DNA of 64,000 nucleotides from Inonotus obliquus (Eukaryota > Basidiomycota > Agaricomycetes > Hymenochaetales > Hymenochaetaceae), in assembly GCA_032164295.1 (NCBI GenBank), contig JAJHTX010000002.1, positions 1,426,001 through 1,490,000 on the forward strand, in the 5' to 3' direction. This document shows positions 47,716-59,600 of this stretch, piece after piece. A program made the translations under genes and the position numbers. The notes beneath the pieces were generated by a model that saw nothing but the letters and a program-made list of their open reading frames with translations, was not told the origin of the DNA and did no database searches. The stretch's first letter is position 1, and each line of letters begins with the position of its first letter.

Positions 47716-50642
47716 TTAAACCTTCCTAGGTCGTGACCGTGTCCCTCCGGTGCTCTGTGTTCCCTGCTGCATCGATTGCATCCGATTCTGAAGCAACTTC
47801 TCCTTTTTCATCCGAAGATCTTGCACTGTATGCGCGATGTCGAACTCGCTCGCCAAATTAGCTCCACTTTCGTGAAGAAGTAGTTCTTCCGTCTCCGATA
47901 GGAGATCAATCGAGCGCCGTTTTCCAGCTCGCCATAGGAGTAGTTGGATTACGGCTTCGTTCAAAAGAACATCAGTGCAAAACTTTTTTATATTCATACA
48001 GGGGGTTTGAATAGTCAGTTGATCAGTTAAATTAATTGATGGATTCAAATTCAATGAGGATAGGACTTACATGAATTTTCTCGTGGTTGAGCAGATCCTT
48101 GAATGAACGCTTTATAGATGGAGCGAACTGTCAAAGTAACGACCCTTCAGATCTATTCCTCATTACCAAACGGAAAGCATCAAACCTGAGGAGCTGCGCC
48201 GCCGGATTGAATGTCATTTTCTGTTCGAAGATCATCTGCAAAAGGTTGTGATGATGCGGGTGCCGCAGCTATAATAATGCCTCGATCGTCACCGCCGACT
48301 CCGTTAGCGTTAGGGGTGCTGCTAGGTGAGCCATCCTGAAGATCAAATATGAGGAAGTCTTGGACATCAACAGAATGACGGGCGCTTACTATTGAAGATG
48401 ACGGTGGTAAAGACGAAGGCGGCAAAGATGGAACTTGTTCCTTGTCCTGAGGGTGGCGGCTCTCCTGCAAGAGAAGCAGTCAGAAGCTGCTACGTCTGAG
48501 TTGACAGATTTCAAAGATAAACAAGAGATGCGGTCGATAGCAGGGTGGCAAGTCCTCGCTATCTCCATTAGGTTGCTACTCACCTCTGTGACTAACGGAT
48601 CGTCAGGGGATGAAGGCTCCTTCGCCGCATGAGGCTGCGCCGGTGGAGAAAGGAAATCTTGCTCCGGAGTATTGTGCACCCCAACCTCTTGCGGACTATT
48701 TGCGCGTAGCACCTCCCCGTCAGGTGTATTGATGTTCATAGCCCAGCATTTGACAATAGAAGCGAGCTGATTAAGGTCCGAACGAGTGAGAAACCCCTTC
48801 TGCAGCACCTTTTTTGATACTTCCATCCGGCCACGGCCGCCGTCGAGAAAAGCGGAGACACGCTGTTCCGCGGGCTTGTAATTATTCTCTATGATCTTCG
48901 CGAGGATCGGAACAATATATGATGTCTGTTCGAGCATCGTGAGATCGCAAAAGGCTTCGGAAGGTGGTACTGGAAGTTTGGGTAGGTCGGGTATGACTAA
49001 TTGATTAGTGGCATCTGCTGAAACGCTCTCGCCAAGCTCGTCTTCATCGTCCTTCTCATTCAAGGATTCCACGGACTCAAATTCTCCCAACTAGGCATTG
49101 TGATGAGTACATCCCGATTGTTTTGCTGGGAAGATGAAGATGTGCACGTACCTTGCAGGTTCCGAACTCGTCTTGTTCGTAAATATAGAACATATCTCGC
49201 GTAACATCCTCGTGAAGGTTGTCCATGAAATGTACGGTGTATCTCGGAAGAGCATTCGGCCCTGACGGAGCCACATAAGCTATGACCTTTGCTGGATAGA
49301 ACTTCCCGTAGTAACCTTTTGTCTTGGTCGTCGACAAGACAGGTTCTCCAGGTATAGCAACATTTGGATCCGGTGGAGGTGGAGACCAGGGTTCGTCTTC
49401 CACCGAAGCAGAAGGAGGAGGGATTCGTTCTGGAGATGCCCGTGAGGCACTATCGTCCTCCGCATCTTCTGTGTGATGCAAAGGTTGGGACAGGAGAGCA
49501 GTTAAAGAAGTGGGAAAACCATCATTGCGTTGCGTATCTTCTTCTGCGATCTTTCTGCAGCCTTCTACCCAGTGGGATTTAAGATCTTCAAAGCCGACGG
49601 GTTGAGAGCTGGCGGATGAAGAGGGTAGCAGCCAGAACGAGTTGACCGTGAATGAGTGCTCCTTATAGGAAACAATATTTGAAGACGAAGGTCTCTTTAT
49701 GCTGACAACATCGGACGGTGCTCTCCCAGAAGGTGGGACTAACAGGCGTACTCTGAGTAATCTCTGGCGGCCAGCCGCTGGTTCCACCTGATCAAATGTT
49801 AGCTTCCAGAAAACCTCAAAAGGCAGGACACAAACCATCCCTGGCCACCAGAAGGACTCGATCGATTCATCGTCAACGACGTTACCCTTGCGGTTCACAC
49901 GGACCCAGACCAGAGGCCCAAGCGACTCAAAAGACCAAGTACTCGGCTTTGAAGACTTAGGTTTCGAAGGAATCGTGCTGCGTTTTCGCGCGCCCACTGA
50001 GACAGATGACAGAGGCTCTTCTGTTATATGTCCCTTGTTGCTTCCGCGCCTTCTCTTCGTCGATGACGTGAGTGAGTTCTGCTGAGAGGCATGCCCGTTC
50101 AGCTTCATGTTGCGACTTGAAGCAGGTTGTGGTTCGGGTGTAAGTTTAGGGACGCGATTGGACTCTTTACTCTTCCTGCCTTTAGCGCGCTTTGAGGGTG
50201 AGCTCAAAAGGTGGCGTGTCGATGAGGAGGCGCGTCGTTTTCGAGGAGAAGGAGAAGGTGGTAGAGGAGACAAAGGCGAATCGTAACCTTCAGGGTCAGG
50301 TGGAGGCTCAGGTGAGTGCCTTGGAGTCTTCGGTCTCTTGAAGGACTCTCGAGTCCGAGTCCTCCTACTTCCATATGTTATCAGACCTGCCGCTCGCACA
50401 GGCCTTGAAAGACTAGAGCCAATCCTCGACGGAGACACATGCGAAGTGGCGATCGCTCTCTGAGCTCCGTTATGTGAAGTAGTGTGTTCATAGTCTGGAG
50501 AGGATTCATCCTCAGATGTGAGACTTGATTCATAGTCTAAATGTATGTCGTTCGCGCTACGAGCAGCCGCGTTATTGACATGCTGTCCGTCATCATCCTC
50601 CAGAGACGTGAGGTCGGAATCGTCGTCAAAAACCACAGCCAT
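47716..50642 (-). CDS. PWWP/Tudor-like chromatin-associated protein
   Basis: On the minus strand, six exons (50642-49152, 49090-48584, 48464-48390, 48335-48186, 48127-48071, 47982-47716) encode 848 residues. The first 235 residues are disordered, with basic Ser/Pro clusters and likely nuclear signals (PRKRR, TKRRRG). Residues ~240-290 are PWWP-like (LGPLVWVRVNRKGNVVDD, then ESFWWPGMV). Residues ~440-497 resemble a Tudor/chromo barrel (GYYGKFYPAKVIAYV, YTVHFMDNLHEDVTRDMFYI). A helical C-terminal region follows (LVPPSEAF..., IVPILAKIIENNYKPAEQRV, FLDGGRGRMEVSKKVLQKG; last exon CTDVLLNEAVIQLLLWRAGK). These folds usually read methylated histones, so a chromatin role is inferred; no named ortholog is recognised. 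The last acceptor (AAAAAAG) is weak. Confidence 0.82.
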
Positions 50643-51006
50643 AGAGGCTCACGAGACTGCAGGATAATGGATTAGATCGGCATCTCACAATGGAGCTGAA
50701 TAGAGAGTGTCAACGCGCCTTTGTCTCTTTGGTTCCCAGTTAACCGTAAGGACTGAAAACGCGAAATGAGGGGTGCGGTTGAGGTGAGTTTGAAGCGATC
50801 AACAGGATCAACGCGTCCATGGCGCGTCTATGACTAAGCAGGACACAGAAACTCTATATTCTCACTATCATACATGAACATCAAATCAACAACTTACGGG
50901 AACTCTTATCCAAGGCAAAGCAAAGCGACGGGTAGCGGATTAAAACTAATACAAATTTAAGAGGAAGTACAATACTGTCCGGTGCGATCATAGGTCTATG
51001 CCAATT
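50643..51006. other. Intergenic region between two minus-strand genes
   Basis: 364 bases hold the promoter of the chromatin-protein gene and the 3' flank of the RING gene. Nothing else is seen. Confidence 0.6.
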
Positions 51007-53453
51007 TTATGGTATATAGATCCTCGAAAAGCCTTCGACGCTGGAGAACACCACCAGATCGGGTCAGTGGTTATAACAAAAAGGTTGGGGTTAGGCTCAC
51101 TTTCGACGACAGCACGGACAGGTGTGCTTTGATGCTGAAACACGCGAAGCTAGGTTTTCCCTGCAGTCATTGCAAAGTGCAAGGCATCTGCACGGCCAAC
51201 AAATGATTTCTCGAGGTTCTGATGTGCAGATCACACAATTCATGCGTCCCTCCAATGGAACGTTCTCCGCTGAGTCGACTCCTGTCTGGGTTGCACTCGC
51301 ACGCACACGCCTGTCAAGAATGAAACCCGCCAGCTCGTCGTTGTGCTGGTTATTGATTGGACTTGGTAGCAGCTCCCTGGAAGGCCGGGAGATAAGTTCT
51401 TTGTAGCGGCGTCGTGTCAACGGAGCATTATGGCCTGTAGTCATATGAGCAATGAGAACGGGACCGGGGGATATGGACGAAGACGATGCGGAGCTGGAAA
51501 GAAAGTCCTTGAATAAACCTGCCGTCTCCGATCCTACGCCACTGTCAGAATCGTCGCCTGCTTGTTCTAATTCGTCGCCATCCTCATCAGTCACGTCTGA
51601 TAAGCCCTGTGAACTCCGGTCCTGCGAAGGAAAGTACTCATCGTCCTCATCCTCGTCAACATCTTCACCTCTAAGGAAGCGCTGATAAATACTATCGAGC
51701 CCATCACCTGGACCAAGCCTTCTTGGGGTGACCTGGGGGTCTGCTGAGCTATTCGATATTCCCGATTGCAGCGGATGGCGTCTCAAACTGACACCCTTCC
51801 ACCTGTACCAAACCAGCCAAAGGAATACCCTGTAGATTCCCCGGATGACGGCGAATAGGCTGAGCCCAAAACGAGTGAGCTCACGCAGCCAAACATGGTC
51901 TATGAGCCAATCGTCCTCGGCATTCTTCACTTTCACGTTCTTGATCTCGTTCGTGAATCCCCTTCTGCGTTGTCCGTCTTTTGGAACAGGCCCCGAGGTC
52001 ATGGATACGACTCCCGCGCTGTTCAATTCGACAGTGCCCTCGTTGACTACTGAGGAGCCCTTCTTCCGTAGATCCACTAATTGAGAGTTTCCGACAGCCA
52101 CCGAACCTACTTCATTTCCCATACCCGCAACGTGAGTAGCCTCCAGGCTTGCTGTTCCAAGTCTTAAGAGGGCGATCGCGAAATCCTCATCCCATTTTGG
52201 GGCTAGAGCTTGCGTGTGGCCGAAGAGAGGACGGGTGACCTCTCCTTCAAGAAGGAGCTGCGTGAGCGCATTCAAGCTAATGGTAAGGATTGTAATAAGA
52301 AGCAGCATGGTCTCCAGCAGGCAGGGCAGATAGTTCAGCATTGGATAAGATGCTGGCTTGGTAAGAAGAACGTAGTTGAAGTGGATAATTGTCGCTAGAG
52401 AGCAAATGGAAGTCGGTACAAGCCGGTGCCGGGCCCAACTCTTCTTTACGCCGAGGGTATGGATTAACGCAAGCTAAATAAAAGTTAGATCTCGTACACG
52501 CTTCACATCCATGGGATACGAACCTGTAACAAAGGGAAGAATAAAGTGAGCAGCACATTAATATCCGGCCTTGAGGGCGGGCCTCTACTAGCGTGTGTCA
52601 CAGGCATCGAATAGATATGCAAAAGCATCGTATAGCCGAACTGGAAATGCAGGAAAGCAGTTAGCCTTAAGACTAAATTGCTCAGATACAACCACTCACT
52701 ATATTAAATGGCTGAGAATTTGTAGAGTTGAATCCTTCCAGGCCTCTTGTAAGGGCCCCGATAACAAGCGTTGTGCATATAGTTCCGAAGATGGACCAAC
52801 ATATATCCTCCATCTCTTTCTTTGCCGCCCAAACGTTCAATGCCCGTAACCAATTAATATTCGTGGACGGAAAGATGCCGGAAACCTGAAGGAGTATAAC
52901 GATAAGCAATGCGAGAGACTTGTATAACAAATACAGCGAGGGAAGACGAAACGTCAGGCGATATGCAGTGGAAGAGAGGTCAACAGGGAAGAATGAGTAA
53001 AATAGAGCGTGAAAGATGGAGCGTCGGCTTCGCAGAATCCTATATGCCAAGGAACGGCGGGGTGGCACGACGATGTGCTGGATGCGATTAAGCAGAATGC
53101 CCTATAGTTTTCTTTAGATTCTGGATATAGATAGACGCATGTGAATCCGGACGCACCAGAGTTACCAAACCGAGCGCATAGCCTGATGTCAAGAAGGCAA
53201 ACGGACCAGGCACGGTTGAAAGCTCATAGGTGAAGCTACCTCGCGAAGGTGGCGGGCGAGGAACGTCCGACATAGTATTTTGAGCAGTGCTAGTTATCGG
53301 CATAGACAAGTCCAGAGCGGCTGACTGAATATCGAGGTCGTGACTAAGGAGGTCATCAATTCTGCGAAGACGGTGAAGGAACTTTGAAGGCAAGCTGAGG
53401 AGAGAGCCAAGTCTGATTGTGAGATTGTACTGTAGGTAGTCCTTGGCATCCAT
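51007..53453 (-). CDS. Multi-pass membrane RING-type E3 ubiquitin ligase (Asi-like)
   Basis: On the minus strand, five exons (53453-53157, 53101-52700, 52640-52524, 52473-51101, 51040-51007) encode 740 residues. Several hydrophobic segments span the first 350 residues, for example FAFLTSGYALGLVTLGILL, YLLYKSLALLIVILLQVSGI, WSIFGTICTTLVIGAL and LETMLLLITILTISLNAL. A Ser/Asp-rich cytosolic or nucleoplasmic loop follows. The C-terminus is a C3HC4-type RING (NCVICTSEPREIICWPCRCL, ALCNDCRENLASR, HTCPCCRR) ending in VEGFSRIYIP. Membrane RING proteins with an extreme C-terminal RING are the layout of yeast Asi1/Asi3, ligases of the inner nuclear membrane; the match is by architecture, so the name is tentative. 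The start ATG is the first in the open frame; an upstream exon cannot be excluded. Confidence 0.85.
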
Positions 53454-54682
53454 CGCCGCCTTGAACGGGAGGCTGTTGTGCGACGACTGGACAAGGTCGA
53501 CAAGGGTGATGCTGGCGTTGGCAACACGGTTATGAGACGATCACGCTACGTCGGCTATTTCCGACCCTTGTTTCAGCTTTTCTCTGGCGCGTGACCGACG
53601 GCTGATCTCAACAGCGTTCAATGGGGTGTGGCAATTCCTCAGAGTCGCGCGAGACAACTTTTTTCGAGCGGAGTTTAAATGCTTACCATATATGGTGAGA
53701 AACGGCGATCTACGTTTACCGCCTTTGCATACTGTGTACCCATCCTTCCTAAGACCAGATAATTAGTATTCCATGAGAAATATACCAGATAATTAAATAC
53801 AGAGGCTTTCTAAGTGTGATTCTAGATGAATATAGAAGACACTGCACACCTAGCATACTCTATTGTTAAGTATTACCGGTTGACCATGGCCAACTATCAA
53901 GGTTCTAAACAAGGCCTTTGGTGATGTTATCAGCCGTTCGGTCATTTATTTAGTGAGATTTTGGAATGGATACAGTAGCAATACACTATCTAATGCACTT
54001 CAGACCTTGCTATGTTGGTTCTTCAATATAGATGGTGTCACTGTATGCATCTCTGAGAAAGACTAAAATAGGTGTTTTGCGAGGCACTAGTCCTACTGAT
54101 AGCCTTGTCTTCAGGTATACCAGTAATATGGTATGCTTAACTGAGTAATCTGATGAGTTCTGTATTTACAGTTTTTTTTTGTGGTGTTTTCTCACATTAT
54201 TGCTCAGTTTGTTGGTTCGAGTTCCTCACAAAAATAGTGTCACGTGATGGGATTTTACCTTATCTAGTGAGATTCAATGTGCTCTTCCAATGCTCAGAAC
54301 TCAGTGAATTCTCCAACAATTCTCATGTAAATGCACAAACCGTATTATTTCATGGTTATCTTCATTTTGTTGAGAAAAAATTCTCAAGGAATTGTCTAGT
54401 TCCATAGATATGACCTAAATAATGCTATATCTCGGCAGATTTCTGTAAAATTCCACTTTTTTTTAGAACATCTAAGTATTTGACATCAAATACATGATTC
54501 ATGTACTTTAAACTAGTTAGTTCTGTGATGTGGAAGGGGATACATGGAGTCGAATGTGTCTCTCAAAAAACGGTAATCGCTTAAGGATAAGCGAGCTCCG
54601 GCACGACGCGGCATGGACCGTGAGAAGTCTCGTTTCTTCTATAGGGATTGCCACACCCCATGAACCGTTCAACAACAACAAA
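53454..54682. other. Divergent intergenic region with an AT-rich core
   Basis: From about 53750 to 54540 the DNA is visibly richer in A and T than its surroundings, with poly-T runs and a short direct repeat (CCAGATAATTA twice near 53755 and 53790). No gene is seen. The flanks serve as promoters for the RING gene and PGS1. Confidence 0.55.
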
Positions 54683-56429
54683 ATGAGAGCATGCTGGACG
54701 GCAGCCAAAAGATCATTGCCATCTCACCCAATGCAACGCAGTTTGTCATCCAAGTCCCTGGGGAAATTGCCAGCTGTGCAACGCTTGCATCCGTCCATTC
54801 GAGAATTTGCTGTGGAACTGGGCCAAACGCAACCATGCTACATTGTTCCATCAAGCAATGTTCATATTTTATCCCAACCGAGACAGTTTCTTGATTTACT
54901 CCTGGTGAGCTGGTCTTCCAACTGAGATCTCTATTCTGTTAACTTCCCCTCTGAGTAGGACATGATCCATCGTGCTCGGAAAAGAATATTCTTTTCTTCG
55001 TTATACATCGGTGCATCGGAACAATTCCTTGTACGTCCTATCTATGACAAGCTTGTCACTATTTCACGAATGCTCTAGCCAGATATCCGCATTGGAAGAG
55101 TCCTTGCGAACTAATCCCGATCTACATGTTCACATCCATCTCGACTATAATCGTTCCACTCGACCTGGGCCTGCTTCAACCGCTTCGCTCTTGGCTCCAC
55201 TCGTCAAAGCGTATCCTGATAGAGTACATGGTCATTTCTTCAAGAGTCCAAAGTTAAAGGGACTTTTGGCAAAACTCGTGCCTCGGCGCTTTGATGAAGG
55301 CTGGGGGACGTGGCACGCGAAAATTTACGGAGCAGACGATGAGGTGTTAATATCTGGGTAAATCGTTCTTATTCTCATGCACGAGAAGTCGTAACCTTAG
55401 CTTCTCTTGTACAGTGCAAACCTCAATGACTCGTATTTCACAAATCGTCAAGATAGATATTTACACTTCAGATCGGCGCCCCTATCAGAATACTGCTATT
55501 CCTTCCTTCGGACAATGGAACCATACTCCTTTCAGTTGTGTCCAGGCCGCCCATATAACCTTACATGGCCCACGAAACATCTACACCCGGAACGTATAGA
55601 AGATGAGGCCGGAAGGACTGTCAATACCTTCCAGTCTCGTCAGCTCCAATCTTCTCTCGAGAATCTGGAGGGAGCCGACCAAGGAGAGGGTAATGAAGTC
55701 CTCATCTTTCCCATAATCCAAGCGGGCCAGTTTGGTATCCGTGAAGAAGAAGCATGCATCGATTTACTCTTCAGACATCTCAACCAGTACTCCGTGTCGA
55801 ATGATGTACGACCCCTCATCGATTTCACAAGTGGATACTTCAGTTTAGCGGAGCCCTACCAAAAGTTTTTGCAACAGTCGCACGCAGATTGCCGGGTCCT
55901 CTGCGCAAGTCCTTTCGTATGTTCCCTCTCTCGTCATTTCTCGACGCATATCTCACGGGGTCATATACAGGCTAATGGCTTCTTCGGCTCTTCAGGCGTA
56001 TCTGGAAGAATTCCAGAAGGATATACCTTTCTGGAGCAACAGTTTTGGCGAGGCGTTATACGATCTGGACGGGTCTGGAAAGGAGATCATGGAATAGAAC
56101 TATGCGAGTGGGACAAGTATGGGTGGACTTACCATGCGAAGGGTCTATGGGTATCGCCTTCGCCCCAGTTGGAAAACGAGACGGAACCTCCCGTTCTTAC
56201 ACTATTCGGGTCCACGAATCTGAACTCACGCTCGGCCAACCTTGATGTTGAGCTTGCCTTTGTCATGGCGATCCCTTCATCTCACAACGAGGATATAAAG
56301 AAACTGCGGAATAGTCTTCGTGACGAGGTAAAGGGTCTAAGAGAGAATGCCGTTCCATGGAAGGGTGCGGAGAGGAACGTGAGGCCCGGTACCAAGGTTC
56401 TTGTCAGTCTTGTCGGAGGAATGTTGTAG
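54683..56429 (+). CDS. PGS1: CDP-diacylglycerol--glycerol-3-phosphate 3-phosphatidyltransferase
   Basis: Four exons (54683-54904, 54959-55030, 55083-55357, 55415-56429) encode 527 residues. The N-terminus (MRACWTAAKRSLPSHPMQRS...) is basic, Ser-rich and free of acids, a mitochondrial presequence. Both PLD-type HxK motifs are present: WHAKIYGADDEVLISGANLN (His ~176) and YHAKGLWVS (His ~430) followed by LFGSTNLNSRSANLDVELAF. Other family marks are RKRIFFSSLYIG and HIHLDYNRSTRPGP. The enzyme makes phosphatidylglycerol phosphate, the committed step of cardiolipin synthesis in the inner mitochondrial membrane. The conserved core FLDLLLDMIHRARKRIFFSS is restored only by the chosen first join. Confidence 0.95.
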
Positions 56430-56699
56430 CCACACTACGTAGTCAATCCGTCGGGAATTCCTCCATGAAGATGAGTATCAACAGCTTATGTACTTCGTCT
56501 GGTTCTGTTAAAAGGAGTGAGATCGGCGCACTCTAAATTAGGGTACGGCTGAGATTTGCACAAACCGAACGTGAAATCATTCGCGGTGCCTCTTTATCAC
56601 AACCTCACACACGACGCCGTGTTCTGAAGGGCCACATACTTCCAACTTCGCAAGAGTGCCCATTCATGAACGGATAAAACGTTAGCTGCCTACTTCACC

Positions 56700-59600
56700 A
56701 TGTCCGCCACGCGCTCAGAGTCTCAAAATGTTTCCCCATACCGTCGGAAACGTTCGAACACCGTACAATCAATGCTTCGTTCTCCTGTCCTGGAACCTCT
56801 TGCCATTGGATCCTCGACGGAGCTTTCTCTTTGGGTACACGACCCTAAGACGAGCTCAGCTGATGTGATATTTAATCCAGAGTACTGGCCCGGAGTTGCG
56901 GAGGGGGATCACGTTAGAGTGACGGAAGTAAACGGGGAAGAGGACAACCACCGTAATGGTTGGGAGAAAGACGGCTTCCTCTTCGTGGTCAAGCGGCCTC
57001 CCGGCGATGCGCGCCTCTCAAATACTCTGCAAGTCAGCGTATACCCGGACTCTGGAACTCCGGGTTGCTGACCGAATGTCTCTAGATATCCGTGTCAAGG
57101 TCCATGGCAGATGCATTCGGACTGCGAAATCACACAACAGTGAAATTGACAAAGGTGCAACTTCACGCGTTTTTCTTGTCAAAGGGGTCTGAAAAGGATT
57201 GAACTAGGTCGACAGCTCGAAAATGCATGCAGACTACATCGAAATCATGTTCCAAGACCAATACTTGGGTCGTTCGGACATGTGGAGGATTGGGAAGCTG
57301 CTTCAGGGCCAATGTGTACACCACGGTCAAGAAATTCATTTTGTTGGTTCTCCGGCTGGAAAAATACAAAATATATACGTCAAAGGCCAGAAGGTGCGTA
57401 ACACTTCTTTCTCTCACATTTTGAGCTTTCTGATGGATGCTACACTTCTTTAGGTCTCGACTGGACTAGCCACTTCATTAACTAAATGCATTTATCGGTC
57501 CTTGTCAGCGAAAGTTATCATTTTCATACAGGTCTGTCGGGAGCTCTGGGAGTTCGCCGGAGATGGAGAGCGATACACCGAAAAAATAGTTCATTCGTTC
57601 TTACCTGCCCTATTCCGTCGATGGCGCGAAGCGGACACGAATCACATAGTTACAATCGTTCTGATCTCGCGAGTCTACTATCAGGACTCCGAGATCGATT
57701 ACGCTGCGGGTCCATTGCGGCGGGATGACGATGGCCGGTGGTACAAGGACTTCTTTAAAGTCATCACGGACTTGGAAATTCTTCAAGAGTGGAAGCCCAC
57801 ACTTGTTAGCCTGAAGGAGTCGTTTGTTGCTTTCCAACGTGACATTCTTCTGACACACCACTATCACCGTGCGACTCTCATTGGCAAATATGGCGCAGAC
57901 GCGGTTAATCCATCGGAGGTTAAGCTAGTCGGTCGCATTTCATTCGCTCATGAGGGACCCATTCTCGAGGCACTTAACCTTGCTCTTAACCCCATGGAAA
58001 CGCATTACGTGGACCGCTCACTTTCTCTCACTGGCGCCGCCATTATTCTGATAACACCCGGAACTGGTTATTACCAAGTTTCAAAAAGACTGCTGCGGAT
58101 GACCACATTGCGTTTGCTCGATCAAGGGTTTGGAGTGGATATAGTATCACTCGCCAAACATCCTTTACATCAATCACCAATCTTCTCATTCAAAGGATAT
58201 GAGCCGGATAATCGTCCTGAGATGGGGCGGAGCGGGTGGAAAAGCAACGACCCGCTTTGGGGAGGCGATGACGAATCGGCAGAACTTACTGGACGAGAGA
58301 AGAGTACGTTCTGGTGGGAGCCTTTCTGGATCTCGATCTCTTTCTGGGACCAGCAGATGGACCAGCCTTTTCGACAAGATAGGTATGTTCCCACTTTATT
58401 TGAAGCCGGGGATACAGGATAGTCTAATTGAGTCGTATAGGTTTGTAGCCCGTGCGAGAATGCACCAAATAGAAATGCTTGGTCTTCTGGAACATGATGT
58501 TCTCGCGAGTATACAAGTTCCATTCCTGCCCGATAGCCTGGCTCCTGTGAAACCCCCGACGGTTGGGAATGCTGACGACTGTTACGAGTCTCTCAGACTT
58601 GAAGCTGAAAGATTCGATTTAGAGCGATTAGCTTTGCGCAAGACCCCTCCCGTACATCCCGGCAGGGATTCAACTCCGTCTTCGGGCGCGACTATCATTT
58701 CGGATACACCATTCCGCTCGCACCCTCTCGACAAACGCCCTTCATATGTTCTTCATCGTACGTCAACGGCTTGGCACCGGATTGCGCCTATAGAGGAAAG
58801 TCCGCGGAGGATATACCTCGAGCTCCCCCCTGAAAGCGATGAAAAAGATGAAATGGAAACAAGAACGGTCTTAAGTACGTCCCCGTCGACTTCGGTCAAG
58901 ACAAGCAAATCCGAGGAAGCTACTCAGACGGAGGATAGTGCGAAAGCTTCAGGGAATAAGACTTCCTTGAGCTCGAAAATCACATCATCTTGGCTGTTCA
59001 ACCCTTTGCGGAATTTAACCTCTCGGCAATCTCAAGGCGTGAGTAGCTCGAGCTCAACTGAGTCGCAATCAACGGCGAATGCTGGTACTACAGAGCATGT
59101 GCACCCAACACGTTCTTCAGCGTCTACAGCGGTGACCTTGCCACATGCTCGCACCCTTCGACCGATGGCTATCCGAAATACACCCACACGACATTCAATG
59201 CTCAGTCAGCACTCGGAGGAAGAACTTTCCACATCTTCCCGCAGCAATACGTTCGTGCGGCACTCCGCTTTGGGAGCTTCCCCAAGATCAAGAGAGGACC
59301 CCATCTATATTCAGCGTCGGTCAACAATTAGTTCACTTAATATGCCTATCGCCGCGTCCTCACCAAACGTAAGGACCAACCCTTTACGATCAAGTGCATC
59401 GGTGCCTGCTGCGCAGAGATCACTAGCTTCCAGATGGCAACACATGTTCCCTCAACCTCTGTACAAACACCAAATCAAGTGGAAGTCGATGGTCACACCT
59501 GGCTGTCTTCCTTTGACTACTGAATATTTCCCATCCAAATCGGAATTAGAATCTTCTTACGATGTCTTCTCATATGATTTCGTGGTCCATCCGCCTGAAA

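Noticed and set aside
54205..54225. B-box-like GGTTCGAGTTCC
   Set aside because: Spacing inside the box is off by one and no A-box lies upstream.
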